Below are positions 1 to 6,500 of a stretch of 6,749 nucleotides of DNA, piece by piece. The notes under the pieces are model-generated. The model was not told the DNA's origin. It ran no database searches and worked only from the letters and a program-made list of their open reading frames with translations. Source of the stretch: Gammaproteobacteria bacterium (GTDB lineage: Bacteria > Pseudomonadota > Gammaproteobacteria > UBA4575); NCBI GenBank assembly GCA_027297825.1, contig JAPUHH010000023.1:1-6749 (forward strand). The letters are read 5' to 3'. Each line of letters starts with the position of its first letter. Within the stretch, counting starts at the first letter, position 1. The position numbers were made by a program, and so were the translations under genes.

Positions 1-792
1 AACATTATATATATTGGTGGTAGTAGTGGGTATTTTTGCATCTGATTGGCCGATAAAATTTTGTATAAAGCTTTTTGATAGCGTAGAGGCTATGGGCGTT
101 ATAAATTGAATATCATTTCTTTGTTGTAATAGCAGTGCTGCGGCCTCAATTAACACCGGATAATTATATTCTATTTCGCTGGCTCGACTGCCAGGGAATA
201 AGCCGATAAGTTTTTTGTTTTTATCTAGCTTTTCTGCAGCAAAAAACTCATCTTTCTCAACAGTAACGATGGCATCATCGACTAAAGGGTGGCCGACGTA
301 TTCTGCCGACACGCCAGCGTTTTTATAAAACTTCACTTCAAATGGAAATACTACTGCCATCATATCTATATATTTTTTTATAGTTTTGATTCGAGAAGAT
401 CGCCATGCCCATATTTGTGGGCTGATATAGTACAAAACTTTGACGCCGTTTTTTTTTGCAGTTTTCGCTAAGCGAAGATTAAAGTCGGGTGAGTCAATTA
501 GGACTAGCAGGTCAGGTGGATTGCCCTTTAACTCCTGCTTCATCCTTTTTAAAATATTATTTAAGCGAGGGTAGTGTTTTATCACTTCAACTAGGCCTAC
601 AACAGAAAGCTCAGAAGCATCGGTAAGGATATCGACGCCAGCCAGGCGCATTTTTTCTCCCCCTATACCGTAACAATTGATCTCAGGGTGAGTTTTTTTA
701 AGTTCGTGGATTAGATTCGCGCCATGCAGATCTCCAGATGCCTCGCCGACAACAATCATTAGGCGAGATGAGTTGGATTGTTTAGTCGACAT
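1..792 (-). CDS. lpxB: Lipid-A-disaccharide synthase LpxB, N-terminal part (3' end outside window)
   Basis: LpxB is the family GT19 peripheral membrane glycosyltransferase that condenses UDP-2,3-diacylglucosamine with lipid X to form the lipid A disaccharide on the inner face of the cytoplasmic membrane. Seen here: 264 codons run open from an ATG at 792 to the window edge. They show the N-terminal glycine-rich motif VVGEASGDLHGA (residues 14-25), IDSPDFN (about 99-105), SPQIWAWR (124-131) and LFPGSR (198-203). By alignment from memory, D100 and R203 match the functionally important D98 and R201 of the E. coli enzyme. The family is usually about 380 residues, so roughly 115 C-terminal residues lie beyond the window. 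The start overlaps the end of gnnB by 11 bp in another frame, which suggests translational coupling. Its own ribosome binding site is weak (AGG four bases before ATG). A run of nine A on the coding strand (449-457) encodes Lys-Lys-Asn. Identification is very secure. Confidence 0.95.
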   Translation of the reverse strand, partial: MSTKQSNSSRLMIVVGEASGDLHGANLIHELKKTHPEINCYGIGGEKMRLAGVDILTDASELSVVGLVEVIKHYPRLNNILKRMKQELKGNPPDLLVLIDSPDFNLRLAKTAKKNGVKVLYYISPQIWAWRSSRIKTIKKYIDMMAVVFPFEVKFYKNAGVSAEYVGHPLVDDAIVTVEKDEFFAAEKLDKNKKLIGLFPGSRASEIEYNYPVLIEAAALLLQQRNDIQFITPIASTLSKSFIQNFIGQSDAKIPTTTTNIYNV

Positions 793-1879
793 GGGCCTGT
801 TTGATAATATTCACAACTGTTTCAATTTGAAGTTCTGTCATCTCCGGATACATCGGTAAAGAAATGCACTGATTGCAAATTAGGTTAGTGTTAGTAAGAT
901 CGGTTGCGCGAGATATCCCTGAAAAGGCTTTTTGTTTAGATAATGGCATCGGATAATAGATCGCATGGCCAATATTTTGATGACTTAACTGTTTATCCAC
1001 AGCATCACGGACTTTACTAAGCAAGGTGTATTGATGAAAAACGTGTGACTGATCTGTAATTCGCTTTGGAGTTTGTAGGGGCAGTGGATCTAGCATTTCA
1101 GTATAGCGATTTGCTACTGCAATACGTTGTTGGTTGAAAGTATTTATATGTTTTAACTTGATTCGTAATATTGCAGCTTGTAATTCATCAAGGCGGCTAT
1201 TCCAACCAACGATCTCATGTAGATTGCGAATCTTACTGCCGTGATTTTTAAGTAGCGTGAATTGTTCTGCTAATTCATCCGAATTGGTTGTGAATAATCC
1301 ACCGTCGCCATAACAGCCTAAATTTTTACTTGGGAAAAAACTAAAACAACCCGCATCACCAAAAGAACCGGTTTGCTGCTGGTTGATGCTGGCTCCAAAA
1401 GATTGAGCGCAATCTTCAATGATTAATAGGTTGTTCTGCTGTGCCAAGTTGCAGATGGAATTCATTTCGGCCACTTGGCCAAATATATGCACAGGTAGAA
1501 TGGCGCGTGTTTTATTCGTAATAGCGTTTTGAATTATTTCTGCAGTGATGTTGTAAGTGATGGGGTCAATGTCAACAAAAACTGGAGTGGCGCCAACATA
1601 ACAAATTGCTTCAGCGGTAGCAGCAAAGCTAAAGGGAGTGGTGATAACTTCATCGCCTTCTTTAATGCCGCATGCACGCAATGCTAAATGCAATGCATCT
1701 GTGCCGGAGTTACAAGAAATTGCATGTTTAACGCCAAGGTATTTCGCTGCTTCAGATTCAAATTGCTTTACATTAGGGCCCATGATGAATTGAGCGTCAT
1801 GCAATACCGTCGAAATTGCGTTTTCAATTTCTTCATGCAGCATTTTGTGCTGCAATTTTAGATCAAGCATTGGGATCAT
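782..1879 (-). CDS. gnnB: DegT/DnrJ/EryC1-family PLP sugar aminotransferase, probable GnnB
   Basis: Predicted to transfer an amino group, probably from glutamate, to the 3-keto sugar nucleotide made by the upstream oxidoreductase, giving UDP-GlcNAc3N for lipid A synthesis in the cytoplasm. Seen: 365 residues, full length for the family. Motifs are MIPMLDLK at the start, GPNVKQFE (34-41), SGTDALHLAL (58-67), the PLP-ring aspartate in EDCAQ (155-159, D156) and the Schiff-base lysine K185 in FFPSKNLG. This fold and active site are certain. Substrate choice is inferred from position: gnnA lies 30 bp upstream and lpxB overlaps the 3' end by 11 bp, as expected for a lipid A diamino-sugar pathway. 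The alternative is a WbpE/PseC-like O-antigen or flagellin sugar aminotransferase, but no other genes of those pathways are in view. The ATG at 1879 fits the family N terminus. An ATG three codons downstream is possible, and neither has a clear Shine-Dalgarno sequence. Confidence 0.85.
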   Translation of the reverse strand: MIPMLDLKLQHKMLHEEIENAISTVLHDAQFIMGPNVKQFESEAAKYLGVKHAISCNSGTDALHLALRACGIKEGDEVITTPFSFAATAEAICYVGATPVFVDIDPITYNITAEIIQNAITNKTRAILPVHIFGQVAEMNSICNLAQQNNLLIIEDCAQSFGASINQQQTGSFGDAGCFSFFPSKNLGCYGDGGLFTTNSDELAEQFTLLKNHGSKIRNLHEIVGWNSRLDELQAAILRIKLKHINTFNQQRIAVANRYTEMLDPLPLQTPKRITDQSHVFHQYTLLSKVRDAVDKQLSHQNIGHAIYYPMPLSKQKAFSGISRATDLTNTNLICNQCISLPMYPEMTELQIETVVNIIKQAHVD

Positions 1880-1909
1880 AAATTTATAACCAGAGTTGCG
1901 TGAAAGTAT

Positions 1910-2842
1910 TTAAGCTAATAGCTCGCTTATTTGAATAGCGGTTTGTAATGCGCGTCTACCATCATGCCCAGTAACTTTAGGCGAAGATCCATCTTTTATA
2001 CTTGTAATAAAGTGATCGATTTCTGTTAGCAAGGCATCAGATTTTTCGTAAAGATAGGTTTGTATATCTATATTCGGAATGCCTGGGTGCATTTCAGTAT
2101 TTCCTTTTCGGTAGATGGCAAGTTCACGATTTTGAAAATCTACCGAAAGGTAGGCATCATTTTGGAATATTCTCATTTTACGATCAGTTTTATTGCTGGC
2201 ACGACTTGCGGTGACATTTGCAACACATCCATTTTTAAAAACAATGCGAGCATTTGCAATATCGATATCTTGTGATAGTACAGCGGTTCCACTAGCATCG
2301 ATTTTTTCAACTTCGGAATCGACAATATCAAGAATGATGTCAATATCATGAATCATTAAATCAAGTACAACATTAACCTCAGTTCCGCGCGGGTTATAAG
2401 GCGCTAATCGATGTGACTCAATGAATTTAGGCTCAGTGAGTTGTTGTTCTAACGCCACCATGGCAGGGTTGAATCGTTCTAAATGGCCCACCTGTATAAT
2501 TCGGTCATTTTGTTTGGCTAGCGCAATAAGCTTGTCTGCTTGCTCAAGTGTGGTAGTGATGGGTTTCTCAACTAAAACATGGGATTGATGTGTAAGAAAC
2601 TCTTTTGCAACATCGAAATGCAAATCCGTTGGAACCGCGATGCTCACCGCATCCACTTGCCCGAGTAATTCACGATAGTCTGTGATTGCGGTGCAGCCTG
2701 TGCTAGTGGCTACCTCCTTCGCAATCTCAAAGTTTTTATCAACAACAGCGAGTAACTTGCTGTTTTTTAGTTGAGAATATTTTTGCGCATGGAATTTGCC
2801 TAAATATCCAACACCTATTACTGCAGTTCGTATCTCTGACAC
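1910..2842 (-). CDS. gnnA: Gfo/Idh/MocA-family oxidoreductase, probable UDP-GlcNAc 3-dehydrogenase GnnA
   Basis: Predicted to oxidise the 3-hydroxyl of UDP-GlcNAc with NAD+, giving the 3-keto sugar that GnnB aminates. Seen: 310 residues with an N-terminal Rossmann motif GVGYLG (10-15), an acidic residue at the end of the second strand (D35), the family EKP motif (92-94, with K93 the expected catalytic/cofactor lysine), GHLERFNP (119-126) and DLMIHDID (161-168) holding the conserved D161, H165 and D166 of the sugar-binding domain. Family membership is certain. The specific substrate is inferred from the gnnA-gnnB-lpxB order. A WlbA/WbpB-type UDP-GlcNAcA dehydrogenase is the main alternative. 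The start is GTG at 2842: no in-frame ATG lies between it and an upstream in-frame stop, and purine-rich GAGGAT and GGAA precede it by 12 and 5 bases. It heads the leftward operon and is divergent from rnhB. Confidence 0.85.
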   Translation of the reverse strand: MSEIRTAVIGVGYLGKFHAQKYSQLKNSKLLAVVDKNFEIAKEVATSTGCTAITDYRELLGQVDAVSIAVPTDLHFDVAKEFLTHQSHVLVEKPITTTLEQADKLIALAKQNDRIIQVGHLERFNPAMVALEQQLTEPKFIESHRLAPYNPRGTEVNVVLDLMIHDIDIILDIVDSEVEKIDASGTAVLSQDIDIANARIVFKNGCVANVTASRASNKTDRKMRIFQNDAYLSVDFQNRELAIYRKGNTEMHPGIPNIDIQTYLYEKSDALLTEIDHFITSIKDGSSPKVTGHDGRRALQTAIQISELLA

Positions 2843-2847
2843 TTTAA

Positions 2848-2860
2848 TTCCGGTATCCTC
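2848..2860 (-). promoter_or_regulatory. Ribosome binding region of gnnA (GTG start)
   Basis: On the minus strand the 13 bases GAGGATACCGGAA lie just before the GTG start of gnnA. GGAA is five bases from the start and GAGGAT twelve bases away. This purine-rich stretch supports the GTG as the true start. It is the best Shine-Dalgarno-like sequence among the five genes; the others have only weak matches. Confidence 0.45.
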
Positions 2861-2874
2861 TAAATCAAGCGCGC

Positions 2875-2880
2875 AGTATA
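2875..2880 (-). promoter_or_regulatory. Candidate -10 box for the gnnA-gnnB-lpxB operon
   Basis: TATACT on the minus strand matches the sigma-70 -10 consensus at five of six positions and lies about 32 bases before the gnnA start, a plausible distance. The -35 position (TAGGTG at a 17-bp spacer) is poor, so this would be a weak or activator-dependent promoter if real. Confidence 0.3.
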
Positions 2881-2902
2881 CGAAGTTTGGGTTCTAACAC
2901 CT

Positions 2903-2918
2903 AGTCTTCAGCAAGACT
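2903..2918. repeat. Perfect inverted repeat, 6-bp arms with 4-bp spacer
   Basis: AGTCTT-CAGC-AAGACT is a perfect dyad near the middle of the divergent intergenic region. It would overlap the -35 region of a rnhB promoter whose -10 is at 2928-2933 and touch the -35 position of the gnnA promoter candidate. It could be an operator. It has no following T-run, so it does not look like an intrinsic terminator. A chance occurrence cannot be excluded at this length. Confidence 0.4.
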
Positions 2919-2948
2919 TATCGGTCATATATTAGTCAGTCGTTATTC

Positions 2949-3548
2949 ATGCAGGAAAAACTACATCCGCCTGAGCAAGTTGCAGGCATTGATGAAGCAG
3001 GTCGTGGGCCTCTAGCCGGCCCAGTGGTGGCTGCTGTCGTTATTTTAGATCCAAATAAACCGATCGAAGGGTTAGCAGATTCTAAAAAGCTTACGCCAAA
3101 AAAACGCGCTCAACTTTTTGCTGAGATTAAGGCAAAGTCAATAGCTTGGGGGGTGGGCTACGCAACGGCTGTTGAAATTGATGAAATCAATATTCACCAT
3201 GCCACGCTATTAGCGATGCAGCGCGCTTATGGTGTGATGAACTTTGAAGTTGAGCAAGTTTTTGTAGACGGTTTGTACTGTCCAAAATTGTTGTCAAGAT
3301 GTACAGCCATTGTAAAAGGCGACCAGAAAGTTCCTGTAATTAGTGCTGCATCAATACTTGCGAAAGTCACACGTGACACTGAGATGGAAGATCACCACAA
3401 GAATTTGCCACAATATGGATTTAACCAGCATAAAGGTTATCCTACTGCTCAGCATATTGCAGCCTTGAAAAAATTTGGTCCGTGTATTTTGCATCGTAAG
3501 AGTTATAAACCTGTCAGAGAAGCAATGATTTTGCATAAAAGCTATTAA
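2949..3548 (+). CDS. rnhB: Ribonuclease HII
   Basis: RNase HII cuts the RNA strand of RNA-DNA hybrids and starts removal of single ribonucleotides misincorporated in DNA, using divalent metal ions. Seen: 199 residues, the normal length for gammaproteobacterial RnhB. The signature GIDEAGRGPLAGPVVAA (13-29) contains D15 and E16, followed by DSKKL (44-48), FVDGLYCP (105-112) with D107, KGDQKVPVISAASILAKVTRD (from 123) with D125, and a C-terminal YGFNQHKGYPT block. D15, E16, D107 and D125 correspond to the catalytic DEDD set, so the enzyme should be active. The ATG at 2949 fits the family N terminus. No in-frame start lies close upstream, and there is no clear Shine-Dalgarno sequence. dnaE follows after 25 bp, the pairing seen widely in gammaproteobacteria. 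Upstream, the usual codirectional lpxB is missing and gnnA is divergent instead. Confidence 0.97.
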   Translation: MQEKLHPPEQVAGIDEAGRGPLAGPVVAAVVILDPNKPIEGLADSKKLTPKKRAQLFAEIKAKSIAWGVGYATAVEIDEINIHHATLLAMQRAYGVMNFEVEQVFVDGLYCPKLLSRCTAIVKGDQKVPVISAASILAKVTRDTEMEDHHKNLPQYGFNQHKGYPTAQHIAALKKFGPCILHRKSYKPVREAMILHKSY

Positions 3549-3573
3549 ACAAAGTATATATACCAGTTTAACG
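3549..3573 (+). other. Short rnhB-dnaE spacer with 10-bp palindrome
   Basis: The 25-bp gap between rnhB and dnaE is AT-rich and contains the perfect palindrome GTATATATAC (3554-3563). There is no terminator-like hairpin with a T-run, consistent with readthrough from rnhB into dnaE. The TATATA core could act as a -10 element, but no supporting -35 is clear inside rnhB. It also lacks a recognisable Shine-Dalgarno sequence for dnaE. Confidence 0.35.
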
Positions 3574-6500
3574 ATGACGCAATTTGTACATTTACATTTA
3601 CACACTGAGTATTCGCTCGTAGACAGTGTGGTTCGTGTGCCTAAGCTAATGCCGTTGGTAAGTGAGTTGGGAATGTCCGCAGTTGCATTAACGGATGTGA
3701 ATAATTTATTTGCTTTGGTGAAGTTTTATCAGGCCGCGGTGAAAAATGGCATCAAACCCATCATTGGTCTGGATGCTCAAGTAGCAGGTTTATCTCCTAA
3801 AGAGCCTAATTCTCGAGTCGTCTTTTTGTGTAAAAACGAAAACGGCTATAACACTCTCATCAAGTTAGTGACTAGAAGCTATTTAGAAGGGCAAAGAGGT
3901 AGCGGGCCCACGCTGGAGCGAAGTTGGCTTGTTGAGGCAGGTGGAGAAGGTCTGATTGTTTTGTCGGGCGGCAAAGAGGGTGATGTAGGGAGAGCGATAA
4001 TCTCTGGAAATAATAAATTAGCAGAGGAATATTTAGAGTTCTGGGGTGCAAACTTTGCGGATAACTATTATATAGAGCTACAACGTACCGGCCGTGAAGA
4101 AGAAGAGTTATATATACAGAAGTCACTGCAATTAGCCGTAAGATATTCCTTGCCTGTGGTGGCGAGTAATGACGTTCACTTTCTACAGCAAGATGAGTTT
4201 GATGCGCATGAGGCCCGAGTCTGTATCCAGACTAGCAGAGTTCTTAATGATCCGCGCCGACCGCATACCTATTCAGATCAGCAATATTTGCGCAGTAGCG
4301 AGGAGATGCTTGAGCTGTTTAAAGACTTGCCTGAAGCCATCACAAACACAGTAGAAATAGCAAAACGTTGCAATGTTACTTTAACGCTAGGTCATAACGT
4401 CTTACCTGAGTTTCCAATTCCTGATTCGACCGCTCCGGATGAATATATGCGGGTGCAATCCGAACAAGGGCTCACTAAACGTCTTGAAAAAATAGGTGTT
4501 GATGATCAGCCTATGCTTGAGCGTTATGCAAATCGACTAGCTAGGGAGTTAAAAGTAATTAACTCGATGGGTTATGCAGGATATTTTCTTATCGTTGCAG
4601 ATTTCACGCGTTGGGCAAAAGAAAATGCCATACCTGTGGGGCCGGGACGGGGATCTGGGGCAGGGTCTTTAGTCGCTTATGCTCTTGGTATTACCGGTAT
4701 CGATCCTTTGCACTACGACTTATTGTTTGAGCGATTTTTAAATCCAGAACGCGTGTCCATGCCTGACTTTGACATTGATTTTTGCATGGATAACCGTGAT
4801 CGAGTGATCGAATATGTTGCACAGCGTTATGGGCGTACGCATGTAAGCCAAATTATCACCTATGGAACAATGGCGGCACGGGCAGTAGTGCGTGATGTTG
4901 GTAGAGTGCTGGAGCATCCATATGGATTTGTAGATCGCATTGCGAAATTAATCCCATTTGAAGTGGGCATGACTTTAAATAAAGCACTAGAGCGTGAGCC
5001 ATTATTGCAAGAGCAATACAACGGCGAAGAAGATGTGCGCGCAATCATCGATATGGCTATCAGTCTTGAGGGCCTTGCACGTAATGCAGGTAAACATGCG
5101 GGGGGTGTGGTGATTGCTCCCACCGAACTTACCGATTTTACCCCATTATATTGTGAGGCCGGCGGCACTAACGTAGTTACGCAGTTAGACAAAGATGATG
5201 TTGAAGCGATGGGCCTGGTCAAGTTTGATTTCTTGGGCTTGCGGACGCTCACTATTATCGATAACACGGTTCGTGTGGCGAATAAAAAACTTCAACAGAA
5301 GCAAGAGCCACTTATCGATATCGACGAAATACCATTAGAGGATCCTGCAACCTACGAAACGCTAAAGCGCCAGCAAACTACCGCAGTGTTTCAGCTTGAA
5401 TCCAGCGGCATTAAAGACATCATTAAAAGACTGCAGCCTGATAAGTTTGATGAAATAGTCGCATTAGTGGCTTTGTATCGGCCCGGCCCTTTGCAATCTG
5501 GCATGGTGGAAGATTTTATTTTGCGTAAGCACGGTGCGCGCGTGGATTATTTTCACCCAGATTTAGAGCCGATCTTAAAGCAAACCTATGGCGTAATTTT
5601 GTATCAAGAACAGGTTATGCAAATTGCGCAAGTGTTGGCAGGCTACACACTTGGCGGTGCTGATCTGCTACGTCGTGCGATGGGCAAGAAAAAAGTTGAA
5701 GAAATGGCCCAACAGCGCGAAATATTTGTGTCGGGCTCAGTAAAGCGTGGAGTTGAACAAAAACTTGCCAATCATATTTTTGATTTAATGGAAAAGTTTG
5801 CCGGCTATGGGTTTAATAAATCACACTCAGTTGCGTATGCATTGCTGGCGTATCAAACCGCATGGTTGAAGACCCACTTTCCTGCCGAATTTATGTCTTC
5901 GGTGATGTCATCTGATCTTGATAACACAGATAAGGTGGTAAACCTTATTGATGAATGTCGAGGTATGGATCTTAAAGTGTTATCCCCAGATATTAATAGT
6001 TCAACTTACAATTTTACGGTCCCTGAGGATAAAATTATTCTGTATGGATTGGGCGCAATCAAAGGTGTAGGTGAAGCTGCGGTTCTACAGATTGCTGAAG
6101 AGCGCAATCAAAATGGTGCATATAAAGATTTGGATGATTTCTGTATGCGCCTGGGGTCGCAAAAAGTGAACCGCCGTTGTATAGAAGCGCTGTTACGCGC
6201 CGGTGCCATGGATTGTTTTGGATTTACGCGTGCCAGCTTATTTCAACATCTTGATAAATCGTTACGCCATGCAGAACAGCGTCAGCGGGATAATGATACT
6301 GGGCAAAACGATATGTTTGGTCATGCTGAAGTAGGTATGAAAGCAAGTAAGGTACAGGCTATTCCGGAATGGGATGATGAAACTAAGCTGCTTGGTGAGC
6401 GTGAAACGCTCGGCCTCTATTTAACCGGCCACCCTATCACACGTTATCAAAAAGAATTAAAAAAGATCGCAGGCAAAAATATCAGCCAATTCCTAAATGC

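Larger units (their letters stand above)
2843..2948. promoter_or_regulatory. Divergent intergenic region between gnnA and rnhB
   Basis: This 106-bp gap separates two divergently transcribed operons and must hold the nearest promoters for both unless they are read from further away. On the minus strand a good -10-like TATACT lies at 2880-2875, but no convincing -35 sits 16-18 bp upstream of it. On the plus strand a -10-like TATATT lies at 2928-2933 with only a poor -35 candidate (TCTTCA, 2905-2910, 17-bp spacer). The centre holds a 16-bp perfect dyad. The presence of promoters is inferred from divergence; the individual boxes are tentative. Confidence 0.5.

Noticed and set aside
289..471. 60-residue plus-strand frame opposite lpxB, and a 71-residue one at 2060-2275 opposite gnnA
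   Set aside because: Both are antisense to well-supported genes and have the aromatic, low-complexity look of reverse-strand translation.
782..2842. O-antigen diacetamido-uronic acid pathway (WbpB/WbpE-like pair)
   Set aside because: Same enzyme families, but the partner genes are not visible and the operon ends in lpxB, so the lipid A GnnA/GnnB role is favoured. It stays an open alternative.
3554..3563. GTATATATAC palindrome as a regulator site or internal dnaE promoter
   Set aside because: A 10-bp alternating AT palindrome is common by chance in AT-rich spacers, and no -35 or conserved context supports it.
3351..3605. 84-residue antisense frame across the rnhB end and dnaE start
   Set aside because: It covers the conserved RnhB C terminus and the dnaE start on the opposite strand. 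Its cysteine-rich, low-complexity translation resembles no protein.
3872..4126. 84-residue antisense frame inside the dnaE PHP region
   Set aside because: Fully inside dnaE with no independent support; a chance open frame.
4169..4354. 61-residue plus-strand frame inside dnaE in another frame
   Set aside because: It overlaps conserved dnaE sequence out of frame with no ribosome binding site or recognisable motif.
4860..5267. 135-residue antisense open frame opposite the dnaE palm domain (with a shorter one at 4856-5044)
   Set aside because: It lies wholly opposite highly conserved DnaE motifs, shows no recognisable domain and no start context, and is explained as a shadow of dnaE codon use.
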